Shown here: piece after piece, positions 1 through 9,078 of the stretch | Position numbering within the stretch: position 1 is the stretch's first letter | Layout of the letters: every line of letters starts with the position of its first letter | NCBI RefSeq assembly: GCF_028595325.1 | Contig: NZ_JAQQXR010000001.1 | Location: forward strand, 682,001-746,000 | DNA: 64,000 bases | DNA from: Janthinobacterium fluminis | GTDB lineage: Bacteria; Pseudomonadota; Gammaproteobacteria; Burkholderiales; Burkholderiaceae_D | Direction: 5' to 3' | The notes under the pieces: model-generated | Told to the model about the DNA's origin: nothing | Seen by the model: the letters and a program-made list of their open reading frames with translations, nothing else | Databases searched by the model: none | Made by a program: the position numbers and the translations under genes

Positions 1-925
1 TGATCAGGCATTCGATCCCCAGCGACATGTCCTGCAGGCGCCCGGCCGCGTTCAGCCGCGGCCCCAGCGCGAAGCCCAGGTCGAAGGGGCCGGCACTGCG
101 CGCCTCGCGCCCGGCCACGCGGAACAGCGCCGCTACGCCGGCGTGCATGCGCCCGGCGCGCATGCGCTTCAAGCCCTGCGCCACCAGGATCCGGTTGTTC
201 GAGTCGAGCCGCACGACGTCGGCCACCGTGCCCAGCGCCACCAGGTCGAGCAGATTGTCCAGCTTGGGCTGGGTCTGGGCGTCGAACACGCCGCGCTTGC
301 GCAGCTCCGCGCGCAGCGCCAGCAGCACGTAGAAGACCACGCCGACGCCGGCCAGGTGCTTGCTGGGGAAGCCGCATTCGGGCTGGTTCGGGTTGACGAT
401 GACGCGCGCCTGCGGCAGCGTGTCGGCCGGCAGGTGGTGGTCGGTGACGACGACTTCGATGCCGCGCCGGTTGGCCTCGGCCACGCCGTCGATGCTGGCG
501 ATACCGTTGTCGACGGTGATGATGATGTCGGGCGATTTCTCGCGCGCCGTCAGTTCGACGATTTCAGGCGTCAGGCCGTAGCCGTACTCGAAACGGTTCG
601 GCACGATGAAATCGACTTGGGCGCCCATGGCGCGCAGACCGCGCAGCGCGGTGGCGCAGGCGGTGGCGCCGTCGCAGTCGTAGTCGGCGACGATGACCAT
701 GCGCTTGCCGGCGGCGATGGCGTCGGCCAGGAACACGGCGGCCGCGCCGATGTGCAGCAGGCCGGACGGCGGAATCAGCGCCGCCAGTTCGCTCGACAGC
801 TCTTTGGCGTCGCTCAGGCCGCGCGACGCGTACAGGCGCGCCAGGACCGGGTGGACGCCGCCCTGGCGCAGCATTTCGGATTCGCGGTAGGGGCAGGGAC
901 GGGTGGCGATGCGGGTGCGGGTCAT
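1..925 (-). CDS. recJ: Single-stranded-DNA exonuclease RecJ, N-terminal 308 codons (runs off window)
   Basis: 5'-to-3' single-strand DNA exonuclease of recombination and mismatch repair, cytoplasmic. The translated start reads MTRTRIATRPCPYRES. The DHH-phosphoesterase motif DYDCDGATA is near residue 79 and the signature DHHLP near residue 160; both supply metal-binding residues in this family. The reading frame stays open to the window edge, so the DHHA1/OB C-terminal half lies outside. The ATG overlaps the stop of the upstream gene (ATGA), so translation is probably coupled to it. A complete RecJ is about 570 residues, so roughly half is present. Confidence 0.95.
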   Translation of the reverse strand, partial: MTRTRIATRPCPYRESEMLRQGGVHPVLARLYASRGLSDAKELSSELAALIPPSGLLHIGAAAVFLADAIAAGKRMVIVADYDCDGATACATALRGLRAMGAQVDFIVPNRFEYGYGLTPEIVELTAREKSPDIIITVDNGIASIDGVAEANRRGIEVVVTDHHLPADTLPQARVIVNPNQPECGFPSKHLAGVGVVFYVLLALRAELRKRGVFDAQTQPKLDNLLDLVALGTVADVVRLDSNNRILVAQGLKRMRAGRMHAGVAALFRVAGREARSAGPFDLGFALGPRLNAAGRLQDMSLGIECLI

Positions 926-1962
926 GTGGACAATTTGTTCAAGGTGTGGGGACGCCAGAATTTGCGCTGGGCGTTTTTGCTGCTGCTAAATTCGGCGTAG
1001 GCGTCGCGGTTGCTCAGCACCAGCGTCAGCCGGCCGAGGCGGCCGCCTTTCAGGGCCGCCAGCAGCGGCGCGAACCATTCCTGTTCCAGCCGCTGCATGT
1101 GCAGCAGCCAGTTCGACCAGTCCGCCGCCAGTCCGGCGCCGACCAGGCCGCCCAGTGCGACGACGGCCCGCTCGTCGGGCTGGCCGAGGACGGCCTCGGC
1201 GCCGGCGGCACGGCGCCCGGGCGCGGCCAGCGCCGCCAGCCACGCCGGCACGTCGGCCGTGAACAGGGGCGCGGCGGGCTGCGCCGCGGCGCCGGCGCCG
1301 CCCCACAGCCAGAAGGAATTCACCGGCGCCAGGCCGCGCGCCTGGCGCGCCACGTTGACCGGGTGCTCGTGCCACAGCATCTGCACCTCGTTTTGCAGCT
1401 TGCGCGAGGCGCGCGCCTGCTCGCCCTCGGGCATCCAGGCGGTCAGGTTCTGGCCGGTGGCGGCATCCGGCGAGGCCGTGCGCAGGCCGGTCCAGTCGTC
1501 GGCGCGCACGAACCAGGTGTGCGCGTCGCCGTAGAGCAGCGTTTTGCCGATTTCGTCGAAATAGGGTTGGGCGGCGTCGAACAGCGCGCGGGCGTCGGCC
1601 TCGTCGAGCGGCAACTGGCGCTGGTCGCCCATCAGCAGGTGGTTGCGGGCGATTTGCACATGCACCGGGTGCACCAGCAGCCAGTGGCCGCTTTCGGGCG
1701 CCTGCCCGAAGCCGCGCATGACGGTCGGCGCGAACGGCGCGGCGGCGCCGGCGCTGTCGGGCGCCGGCGCCAGGCCCAGCGCGTGGGCCAGCCATGCTTC
1801 GTGCGGCAGCACGCGCGTGGCGTTGTCGAAAGGGCTAAATTGCTGTTGGCAGGTGCGCGACAGCAGCGCGGCCAGCGCCGGCGTCTGCAGCGCCCGCTGC
1901 AGGTCGGCGGCCAGTTCGGGCGGGGGCAGGGCGAAAGGGAGAGCGACAGTAAGTTGTTTCAT
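922..1962 (-). CDS. Conserved RpfE-type protein of unknown function, coupled to recJ
   Basis: A 346-residue soluble protein with no signal peptide. I chose the start reading MKQLTVALPFALPPPEL because this is the natural beginning of the conserved part; an in-frame ATG lies six codons upstream at 1980, and a much longer open frame exists but has non-protein-like composition. From memory, proteins of this type (called RpfE in xanthomonads, sometimes labelled phosphoglycerate-mutase-like) sit directly before recJ in beta- and gammaproteobacteria. That assignment rests on context and general look, not on a catalytic motif I can point to. The four-base overlap with recJ indicates co-translation. 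No function is claimed. Confidence 0.7.
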   Translation of the reverse strand: MKQLTVALPFALPPPELAADLQRALQTPALAALLSRTCQQQFSPFDNATRVLPHEAWLAHALGLAPAPDSAGAAAPFAPTVMRGFGQAPESGHWLLVHPVHVQIARNHLLMGDQRQLPLDEADARALFDAAQPYFDEIGKTLLYGDAHTWFVRADDWTGLRTASPDAATGQNLTAWMPEGEQARASRKLQNEVQMLWHEHPVNVARQARGLAPVNSFWLWGGAGAAAQPAAPLFTADVPAWLAALAAPGRRAAGAEAVLGQPDERAVVALGGLVGAGLAADWSNWLLHMQRLEQEWFAPLLAALKGGRLGRLTLVLSNRDAYAEFSSSKNAQRKFWRPHTLNKLST

Positions 1963-2109
1963 CCCGAGATTGTAGGGCATTGCGCCGGCGAAAGAGAAAT
2001 GCGCGGCCGGATTGCCACGCCATCCTTGCGCCAGGCGGCCCCGCCGGACCGGCGTTTCGCTACACTGGATGCATGGCCAAGTCCCGCGATGGGGCTGCGT
2101 TTTTAGGTC

Positions 2110-2643
2110 GTGAAACTGAGCGATTACGCCGGCCGGATCGAGCAATTGCTCGACGACGACAATCCCTTCGCACTGGTGACGGCGGCCCACTGGCTGACTC
2201 GGCAAACGCGGGGCGACGACGGCCGGCGGGCGGCGGCCAAGCGCCGTCTTGCTGCATTGCTAATCGAGCGAAATTGGAGCGAACAACGTATGATGGACTT
2301 CCTCAGTGTCATAGACTGGATGATGCGCCTGCCCGCCGGCGTCAACGCCGCCGTGTGGCGCGACGTCCGGACAATGGAAAGGAGCGGCGCCATGCCTTAT
2401 ATGAGTACGCTGGAGCGCATGTTGCGCAAGGAAGGGTTGGAACTCGGACGTCAGCAGGGGCGTCAGCAGGGCCGTCAGCAGGGGCGCCAGAGCATTCTCG
2501 CCCTGCAACTCGAAGAACGTTTCGGCCCTTTGCCCCCGGCCGTGCGGAGGCGCCTTGCCGGCGCCAGCGAGGCGCAGACGCTGGCCTGGGCCAAGGCTTT
2601 GTTGACGGCGCCGACCCTGGAGGCGGTGTTCCAGCCGCGCTGA
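2110..2643 (+). pseudogene. C-terminal relic of an Rpn/DUF4351 (PD-(D/E)XK recombination-promoting nuclease) protein
   Basis: The 177 residues match the back half of this family: a KLSDYAGR segment, a helical middle, a tandem GRQQ repeat (four units near residues 113-126) and the DUF4351-like tail with LEERFGPLPPAVRRRL. Full members are about 300 residues with an N-terminal PD-(D/E)XK nuclease domain, which is absent here. An in-frame TAG at 2104-2106, just before the GTG, closes the frame, and the region upstream belongs to another gene's promoter side. The remnant may still be translated but cannot have nuclease activity. Related genes are often multicopy and mobile-like. Confidence 0.65.
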
Positions 2644-2731
2644 GGGCGCCGGCGGGCATGGCCTGCCCCTGTGGCGGAAGGGGGATTTATGGCACACTGC
2701 GCACTCGAACGTATTTTGATCGCCCCCGCGC

Positions 2732-3997
2732 ATGAGCATTTTCCAGAAACTTCCATATGAATGGCAGGTCGGCCTGCGCTACACGCGCGCCGGCAAGCGC
2801 AGTGGCCGCAACAGCTTCATTTCCTTCATCTCGCTCATTTCCGTGGCCGGCATCGGCCTCGGCGTCGCCGCGCTGATCGTCGTGCTGTCGGTGATGAACG
2901 GCTTCCAGAAGGAGGTCACGGACCGCCTGATGTCGGTGCTGGCCCACGTGGAAGTGTTCGACACGCGCGGCGCCATGCCCGACTGGCGCGAGCAGGCCCA
3001 GGCCGCTCTGCGCAATCCGCAGGTGCGCGCCGCCGCGCCCTTCGTCGAAACCCAGGGCATGCTGCTGCGCGACGAGGCCATGCGCCCCGTCATCGTGCGC
3101 GGCGTGCTGCCTCAGGAGGAGGGCAAGGTGTCCAGCGTGGCCGCGCAGGTCAAGCGCGGCAGCTTCGCCGCCCTGACGCCGGGCTCCTACAACATCGTGC
3201 TGGGCGTCGAACTGGCGCGGGCGCTGGGCGCGGAACTGGGCCAGAACGTCACGCTGATGCTGGAGCGCGAGCCCTTCAGCCGCGCCGGCGTGCTGCCGCG
3301 CATGCGCGCCTTCACCGTGGCCGGCATCTTCGACGCCGGCCACAACGAGCTCGACTCGGGCCTGGCCTTCGTCCACATCGGCGACGCCGAGGCGATGCAG
3401 CACCTGGCCGGGCCGTCCGGCCTGCGCCTGCGCCTGGTCGACATGAACCGCGCGCCGCAGGTGGTGCGCGAGCTGAAGGCGTCGATGCCGGGCGAGTTGT
3501 GGATGCGCGACTGGTCCAAGGTCAGCGCCAGCTGGTACGCGCTGGTGCAAAGCCAGAAGAACATGATGTTCATCATCCTCAGCATGATCATCGCCGTGGC
3601 CGCCTTCAACCTGGTGTCGACGCTGGTGATGACGGTGACCGACAAGCAGGCTGACATCGCCATCCTGCGCACGCTGGGCGCCTCGCCGGCGTCGATCATG
3701 AAAATCTTCATGATCCAGGGCGCCGTGGTGGGCTTGCTCGGCGCCGCGTTCGGCATCGCCGCCGGCGCGCTGCTGGCCTTCAATGTCGGCGTCATCGTGC
3801 CCTTCATCGAACGGTTGTTCGGCATGCACTTCCTGTCCAAGGAAGTCTACAAGATCAGCGCCGTACCGTCGGACCTGCACTGGCTCGACGTCGGCGTCAT
3901 CGGCCTGGTCGCCTTCGCCCTGGCGCTGCTGGCGACGCTTTACCCGAGCTGGTGGGCGGCGCGGGTGAAGCCGGCCGAGGCGCTGCGCTATGAATAG
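2732..3997 (+). CDS. Lipoprotein-releasing ABC transporter permease, LolC/LolE family (copy 1)
   Basis: Inner-membrane permease that passes mature outer-membrane lipoproteins from the membrane to LolA, powered by LolD. The 421 residues have the family order: N-terminal RYTRAGKRSGRN segment, first transmembrane helix with [17 protein letters not shown], large periplasmic domain, then three C-terminal helices with [18 protein letters not shown] (FtsX domain) and the end [10 protein letters not shown]. It is followed by a same-length paralogue and lolD on the same strand. The 43-bp stretch before the next gene's upstream region resembles the leader of this gene. LolC versus LolE cannot be decided from sequence, because both copies are near equal. 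Confidence 0.93.
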   Translation: MSIFQKLPYEWQVGLRYTRAGKRSGRNSFISFISLISVAGIGLGVAALIVVLSVMNGFQKEVTDRLMSVLAHVEVFDTRGAMPDWREQAQAALRNPQVRAAAPFVETQGMLLRDEAMRPVIVRGVLPQEEGKVSSVAAQVKRGSFAALTPGSYNIVLGVELARALGAELGQNVTLMLEREPFSRAGVLPRMRAFTVAGIFDAGHNELDSGLAFVHIGDAEAMQHLAGPSGLRLRLVDMNRAPQVVRELKASMPGELWMRDWSKVSASWYALVQSQKNMMFIILSMIIAVAAFNLVSTLVMTVTDKQADIAILRTLGASPASIMKIFMIQGAVVGLLGAAFGIAAGALLAFNVGVIVPFIERLFGMHFLSKEVYKISAVPSDLHWLDVGVIGLVAFALALLATLYPSWWAARVKPAEALRYE

Positions 3998-4081
3998 CCG
4001 GGGCGCCGCGCAGGGCGTTTCACGCATGGCCGGGCATTTGTGGCACACTTCGGGCTCGACAGTATTGAATCGCCGGAACTC

Positions 4082-5347
4082 ATGAGCATCACTCAGAATT
4101 TGCCTTTCGAATGGCTGGTTGGCCTGCGCTACACGCGCGCCGGCCGGCGCAGTGGCCGCAACAGCTTCATCTCGTTTATTTCGCTCATTTCCATGGCCGG
4201 CATCGGCCTCGGCGTGGCCGCCCTGATCGTCGTGCTGTCGGTGATGAACGGCTTCCAGAAAGAGGTCACCGACCGCATGTTGTCGGTGCTGGCGCATGTC
4301 GAGGTGTTCGATGCGCGCGGCGCCATGCCGAACTGGCAGGAGGCGGCGCGCGAGGCGTTCAAGAACCCGGAAGTGAAGGGCGCCGCGCCCTTCGTCGAAA
4401 CCCAGGGCATGCTGCTGCGCGAAGAGGCGCTGCGCCCGGCCGTGGTGCGCGGCGTGCTGCCGGAGGAGGAGCCGAAGGTGTCGGACGTGGCCGCGCAGGT
4501 CAGGCGCGGCAGCTTCAATGAACTCAAGCCGGGCGCCTTCAACATCGTCCTCGGCGTCGAGCTGGCGCGCGCGCTGCGCGTCAACCTGGGCGAGAAAGTC
4601 ACGCTGATGCTGGCCCAGGGCCAGGTCACGCCGGCCGGCGTGCTGCCGCGCATGCGCAGCTTCACCGTCACCGGCATCTTCGAGGCCGGCCACAACGAAT
4701 TCGATTCCGCCCTGGCCTTCGTCCACATCGGCGACGCCGAGCGGCTGCTGCGCCTGGAGGGGCCGTCCGGCCTGCGCCTGCGCCTGGCCGATATGAACCG
4801 CGCGCCCGAAGTGGCGCTGGCGCTCAAGCACAGCATGCCGGGCGAGCTGCGCATGCGCGACTGGTCCCAGCTCAACGCCAACTGGTTCGCCGCCGTGCAG
4901 ACGGAAAAACGCATGATGTTCATCATCCTGACCTTGATCATCGCGGTGGCCGCCTTCAACCTGGTGTCGACGCTGGTGATGACGGTGACCGACAAGCAGG
5001 CCGACATCGCCATCCTGCGCACGCTGGGCGCCTCGCCGGCCTCGGTGATGAAAATCTTCATGATCCAGGGCGCGCTGGTGGGCATACTCGGCACCGTGCT
5101 GGGCGTCGCCGGCGGCGTGCTGGTCGCCCTCAACATCCACATCATCGTCCCGTTCATCGAACAATTATTAGGAGTGCAGTTCTTGTCGAAGGATATCTAC
5201 TTCATCAGCACCGTGCCGTCCGACCTGCGTTGGGCCGACGTCTCGAAAATCGGCGTGCTGGCCGTGATCCTGGCCTTCCTGGCGACGCTCTACCCGAGCT
5301 GGTGGGCCGCCCGCGTCAAACCTGCGGAGGCGCTGCGCTATGAATAA
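4082..5347 (+). CDS. Lipoprotein-releasing ABC transporter permease, LolC/LolE family (copy 2)
   Basis: Second 421-residue permease, aligning end to end with the preceding one without gaps; differences concentrate in the periplasmic domain and last helices. The start at [11 protein letters not shown] was preferred over the ATG at 4040 because it matches the paralogue's MSIFQKLPYEW. Its stop overlaps the lolD start (TATGAATAA), so permease and ATPase are translationally coupled. Many betaproteobacteria are thought to use one LolF-type permease as a homodimer; here the tandem pair could form a LolC-LolE-like heterodimer, or one copy could be a recent duplicate. The role in lipoprotein sorting is inferred from family and from the adjacent lolD. 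Confidence 0.93.
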   Translation: MSITQNLPFEWLVGLRYTRAGRRSGRNSFISFISLISMAGIGLGVAALIVVLSVMNGFQKEVTDRMLSVLAHVEVFDARGAMPNWQEAAREAFKNPEVKGAAPFVETQGMLLREEALRPAVVRGVLPEEEPKVSDVAAQVRRGSFNELKPGAFNIVLGVELARALRVNLGEKVTLMLAQGQVTPAGVLPRMRSFTVTGIFEAGHNEFDSALAFVHIGDAERLLRLEGPSGLRLRLADMNRAPEVALALKHSMPGELRMRDWSQLNANWFAAVQTEKRMMFIILTLIIAVAAFNLVSTLVMTVTDKQADIAILRTLGASPASVMKIFMIQGALVGILGTVLGVAGGVLVALNIHIIVPFIEQLLGVQFLSKDIYFISTVPSDLRWADVSKIGVLAVILAFLATLYPSWWAARVKPAEALRYE

Positions 5348-6044
5348 GACACGCAACGGCGCGCCCGTGCTGTCCTGCCGCGGCCTGGGCAAGACCTTCG
5401 TCCAGGGCGACTACCAGGTCAAGGTCCTGTCCGGCATCGACATCGACGTCCACCAGGGCGAGCGGGTCGCCATCGTCGGCGCCTCCGGCTCCGGCAAATC
5501 GACGCTGCTGCACCTGCTGGGCGGGCTCGACACGCCCAGCAGCGGCAGCGTCACCCTGCTGGACCAGGACTTTGCCAGCCTGAACGAGAAAGCGCGCGGC
5601 GACCTGCGCAACGCCTCGCTCGGCTTCGTCTACCAGTTCCACCACCTGCTGCCGGAATTCTCCGCGCTCGACAACGTCGCCATGCCGCTGATGATACGGC
5701 GCCTGAAACGGGCCGAGGCGCAGCAGCTGGCCACGCAGATCCTCACGCGCGTGAACCTGGCCAAGCGCGTCAGCCACGTGCCGGGCGAACTGTCCGGCGG
5801 CGAGCGCCAGCGCGTGGCGCTGGCGCGCGCGCTGGTGACCCAGCCGGCCTGCGTGCTGGCCGACGAACCGACCGGCAACCTCGACCACGCCACCGCCGAG
5901 CAGATCTTTGACCTGATGCTGGAATTGTCGCGCACGCTGGGCACCGCCTTCGTCATCGTCACCCACGACATCGAACTGGCCAAGCGCTGCGACCGGGTGC
6001 TGCGCCTGACGGACCAGGGCCTGCAGGCGTACACCGACCAGTAG
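5340..6044 (+). CDS. lolD: Lipoprotein-releasing ABC transporter ATP-binding protein
   Basis: ATPase of the Lol lipoprotein-release complex, cytoplasmic face of the inner membrane. The 234 residues contain Walker [10 protein letters not shown], the family-typical [15 protein letters not shown] at the Q-loop, signature LSGGERQR, Walker [12 protein letters not shown] and the switch His in VTHD. The [10 protein letters not shown] stretch is characteristic of LolD rather than of MacB or FtsE. It overlaps the preceding permease by eight bases and is followed after 17 bp by tatD. Confidence 0.95.
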   Translation: MNKTRNGAPVLSCRGLGKTFVQGDYQVKVLSGIDIDVHQGERVAIVGASGSGKSTLLHLLGGLDTPSSGSVTLLDQDFASLNEKARGDLRNASLGFVYQFHHLLPEFSALDNVAMPLMIRRLKRAEAQQLATQILTRVNLAKRVSHVPGELSGGERQRVALARALVTQPACVLADEPTGNLDHATAEQIFDLMLELSRTLGTAFVIVTHDIELAKRCDRVLRLTDQGLQAYTDQ

Positions 6045-6061
6045 CGTATTGGAGAGCGTCA

Positions 6062-6865
6062 ATGTGGATTGACACGCACTGCCATCTGGACGCCCACGAA
6101 TTCGCCGCCGAGTCCCTGGAGGTGGCCGCGCGCGCGCGCGGACAGGGCGTGTCGATGATCGTCATCCCGGCCGTCGAGCGGGGCAACTTCGGCGTCGTGG
6201 CGCAACTGGCGGCCAGCGCCGGCGCCGCCAGCTACGCGCTGGGCATCCACCCGATCTACGTGCCGCAGGCGAGCGAGGACGACCTGATCGCGCTGCGCGG
6301 CGCCGTCGAAGCGGCCATCGGCGACAGCCGCTTCGTCGCCGTCGGCGAAATCGGCCTCGATTTCTTCATCCCGATGCTGGCGCAGCCGGCCATGCGCGCC
6401 AAGCAGGAGCACTTCCTGCGCGAGCAGCTCAAGATCGCCCGCGACTTCGACCTGCCGGTGCTGATGCACGTGCGCCGCTCGCAGGACGTGGTGCTGAAGC
6501 ACGCGCGCCAGATCCGCCCGGCCGGCGGCATCGCCCACGCCTTCAACGGCAGCTTCCAGCAGGCCCGGGGATACATCGACCTCGGCTTCAAGCTCGGCTT
6601 CGGCGGCGCCATGACCTTCACCCGCGCACTGCAGATACGCCGCCTGGCGCTGGAATTGCCGCTGTCGGCCATCGTGCTGGAGACGGACGCGCCGGACATC
6701 TCGCCGAGCTGGCTCCATCCCGGCCGCAACAGCCCGGAGCAATTGCCGCGCATTGGCCAGGTGCTGGCCGAGCTGCGCGGCCTCGACGTCGCCGAGGTGG
6801 CCGCCGCGACCACGGCCAACGCGCGCGCCGCGCTGCCGCGCATGGCCGCCGGCGCGGCGGCATAG
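6062..6865 (+). CDS. tatD: TatD family metal-dependent DNase/hydrolase
   Basis: TIM-barrel metallo-hydrolase of the TatD family, 267 residues. Metal-ligand motifs are visible: IDTHCHLD at the start (HxH), GEIGLDFF (Glu), VLMHVRRSQD (His), GGIAHAFNGS (His) and ETDAPDISP (Asp). Family members act as 3'-5' DNases or in quality control. An ATG with a GGAGAG Shine-Dalgarno lies 17 bp after lolD, so it probably belongs to the lol operon. It converges with the helicase gene that follows after 11 bp. Confidence 0.9.
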   Translation: MWIDTHCHLDAHEFAAESLEVAARARGQGVSMIVIPAVERGNFGVVAQLAASAGAASYALGIHPIYVPQASEDDLIALRGAVEAAIGDSRFVAVGEIGLDFFIPMLAQPAMRAKQEHFLREQLKIARDFDLPVLMHVRRSQDVVLKHARQIRPAGGIAHAFNGSFQQARGYIDLGFKLGFGGAMTFTRALQIRRLALELPLSAIVLETDAPDISPSWLHPGRNSPEQLPRIGQVLAELRGLDVAEVAAATTANARAALPRMAAGAAA

Positions 6866-6876
6866 GCGGCCGCTCC

Positions 6877-8853
6877 CTATCTGGATTTCTTGTCGTGGCG
6901 CCGTCGCGCGGCGGCGTTTTGCGCCTGGAGAATCGCGTCGACGCGCTCCGACGCTTCGCGCGACAACTGCTGCGCCAGCTCGATGCTGGGGAAGTACTCG
7001 GGCAGGCGGTAGGCCAGCCAGGCGTAGGCAGAGTACAGGCGGCAGGTATCCTCGACCTCCTGCAGGTTCTGCCATGACAGCGAGGCGTTGTGCCGCTGCA
7101 GGTGGGTGGCTTTTTGGCGCGACAGCGACGTGGCCCAGTGTTCCCATGCCTTTTGCAGCGACGGCACCTTGGCCGACACCGGGACCAGGGACAGCGTGAA
7201 TTTTTCGGCGACCGACAGCGGCAGCGTGTCCAGCCAGACGGCGCGCGCGGACTGGTCCTCGGTGATGCGTGGATAGAAGAACCCGTCGGGCACGTCGATA
7301 TTGTGGGCGAAGCGTTTCAACAACTTGCCCAGCGAAGTCTCGCCCGTGACGGCGGCGATGCGGTGCAGATGCTCCAGCGACGGCGCCACGGCAAAGCCGC
7401 TGGTGTTCAGGGCCGGCAGCTTCTCCTTCAGCAGCGAACGCATCACGGCATGCGTCTCGTCGTCGTAACCGGCCACCAGCCCCTCCTCATGCACGCCGAA
7501 ACGGCCGGCCCGGCCGGCGATCTGCCGGGCCAGCGACGCCGAAATTTCCTCCTCTTCCTGGCCGTTGAACTTCACCGAGGTGGTCATCACAATCCGCGCA
7601 ATCGGCATGTTCAGGCCCATCGCCAGCGCGTCGGTGCCGACGACGATGTCGGCCAGGCCGTCGCGGAAGCGCTGCGCCTGGGCGCGCCGCACCTCCGGCG
7701 ACAGGTTGCCGTAGACGGTGGCCACCGACAAGCCCGTTTCCGTGATCAGGTCGCGCCACATCAGCACCTCGCGGCGCGAGAACGCGATCACGGCGTCGCC
7801 GCGGCGCAGGCTGCGCAGCTTGCGCACGGCGCCCGCCTCCATCGACAGCGGCGCCTTGCGCTTGAGCAGATGCACCTCCAGCGGGCATTCGAGGCGCTCG
7901 GCCAGGGCCTCGATGGCGCGCCTCGCCTCGGGGGCGCCGACCAGATAAACGACACTGGCGGGCGCGCCGCAGACGGCGGCCGTCCAGGCGGCGCCACGGT
8001 CGCGGTCGGCCAGCATCTGGATTTCGTCGATCACGGCGACCTCGACCCGGGTGCCGCTGTCGAGCATCTCGACGGTGCTGGCCACATGCGTGGCGCCGTC
8101 GACGATGCGCCGTTCCTCGCCGGTGACGAGGCTGACGGCCAGCGGCTTGCCGTGCGGCGCCGCCGACTGCATGCGCTCGTAGTTTTCCAGCGCGAGCAGG
8201 CGCAGCGGCGCCAGGTAGATGCCGCTGCGCGCCTTCGCCAGCGCCTCGATGGCGCGGTGGGTCTTGCCGGAATTGGTCGGCCCCAGCAGGGCGACGAAGC
8301 GGCGCGGCATGCGGCGCGCAACCTCGAAGGAACTGGGATACTCGGCCAGGTTGATGCTTTCCTTGGTGCGCGCCGCGTGGCGCTCCTCCCGCTGCCGCTC
8401 GGCCGCATGGACGAGGCGCTGGCGGATGCGGTCGAACACCAGCCCGGCCGGATCCGACGTTTGCAGGTCCGCCAGCGTGTGCAGCAGCGTCATCGCGTCG
8501 AGGCCGACATCATCGCACTGCCGGGCGACGTCGCTGGCGAAGTCGGCGACGTGTTGGCGCAGCTCGGCGATGGCGGCGTCGCCGGCGCGCTCGCGCACCA
8601 GTTGCAGCCTGGCCGGGGCATCCATCTTGCGCCACTTCGCCGGCCGCGCCAGCACGCCCTGGCTGGGCACCAGCGCATACGGCACCGACAGGCCGTCGGC
8701 GTTGGCGTGGCCGGAAAAGCGCAGGAACACCCGGCCTTCCATCTTCAGCAGTTGCACGCCCTTCGCCTGCAGGCCCAGTTCACGGCACAAAAACTCGTCA
8801 TCGTCTCCAGCGCTATCCTGCGGTGGAATCGGGGCGGGGGACGGATGACTCAT
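6877..8853 (-). CDS. SUV3-like superfamily 2 RNA helicase
   Basis: The 658 residues carry Walker A GPTNSGKTH (about 191-199), DEIQM (276-280) in the DExH position, and helicase motif VI as QIAGRAGRFG (444-453). GPTNSGKTH, DEIQM and the GDAVIAFSR stretch are the hallmarks of SUV3, the mitochondrial degradosome helicase, rather than of RhlB or DEAD-box proteins. A 180-residue N-terminal extension has no motif I recognise, and a C-terminal helical region follows the helicase core. Bacterial copies are thought to be ancestral relatives of mitochondrial SUV3. It probably unwinds structured RNA; the partner nuclease is unknown and no nuclease gene is adjacent. It is divergent from comEC. Confidence 0.85.
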   Translation of the reverse strand: MSHPSPAPIPPQDSAGDDDEFLCRELGLQAKGVQLLKMEGRVFLRFSGHANADGLSVPYALVPSQGVLARPAKWRKMDAPARLQLVRERAGDAAIAELRQHVADFASDVARQCDDVGLDAMTLLHTLADLQTSDPAGLVFDRIRQRLVHAAERQREERHAARTKESINLAEYPSSFEVARRMPRRFVALLGPTNSGKTHRAIEALAKARSGIYLAPLRLLALENYERMQSAAPHGKPLAVSLVTGEERRIVDGATHVASTVEMLDSGTRVEVAVIDEIQMLADRDRGAAWTAAVCGAPASVVYLVGAPEARRAIEALAERLECPLEVHLLKRKAPLSMEAGAVRKLRSLRRGDAVIAFSRREVLMWRDLITETGLSVATVYGNLSPEVRRAQAQRFRDGLADIVVGTDALAMGLNMPIARIVMTTSVKFNGQEEEEISASLARQIAGRAGRFGVHEEGLVAGYDDETHAVMRSLLKEKLPALNTSGFAVAPSLEHLHRIAAVTGETSLGKLLKRFAHNIDVPDGFFYPRITEDQSARAVWLDTLPLSVAEKFTLSLVPVSAKVPSLQKAWEHWATSLSRQKATHLQRHNASLSWQNLQEVEDTCRLYSAYAWLAYRLPEYFPSIELAQQLSREASERVDAILQAQNAAARRRHDKKSR

Positions 8854-9078
8854 TTTTTACCTGACTGCCAATGTTATATCGGTGCGCATTATATCGTGCC
8901 CGTCAAGCGCCGATGCCGTTCAGCCCGGGCGCGCCGGACAGGAAAAAGCCGGCAAGCGGCGGCTTGACACAACTGAGCTGTATCAACGGAAGGCCGGGTG
9001 GAGCGGGGCGGCGTGTCGTGGCCGCGCTATATTGCAGGCGTCGACTGCCGCTGGCCCGGCCGGGCCGGACCTCCCACC

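Noticed and set aside
2688-4060. TGGCAC boxes before both Lol permease genes as sigma-54 sites
   Set aside because: Neither has TTGC at the -12 position; they are part of the duplicated leader.
2687-5164. 825-codon open frame antisense to the Lol permeases
   Set aside because: Its His/Gln/Ala-rich composition is the mirror of the well-conserved permeases; it is a GC-driven shadow.
7090-8967. 625-codon plus-strand frame opposite the SUV3-like helicase
   Set aside because: Shadow of the helicase gene, which carries all helicase motifs.
8964-8987. TTGACA and TATCAA boxes upstream of comEC as a sigma-70 promoter
   Set aside because: The spacing is only about 11 bp, too short for a working promoter.
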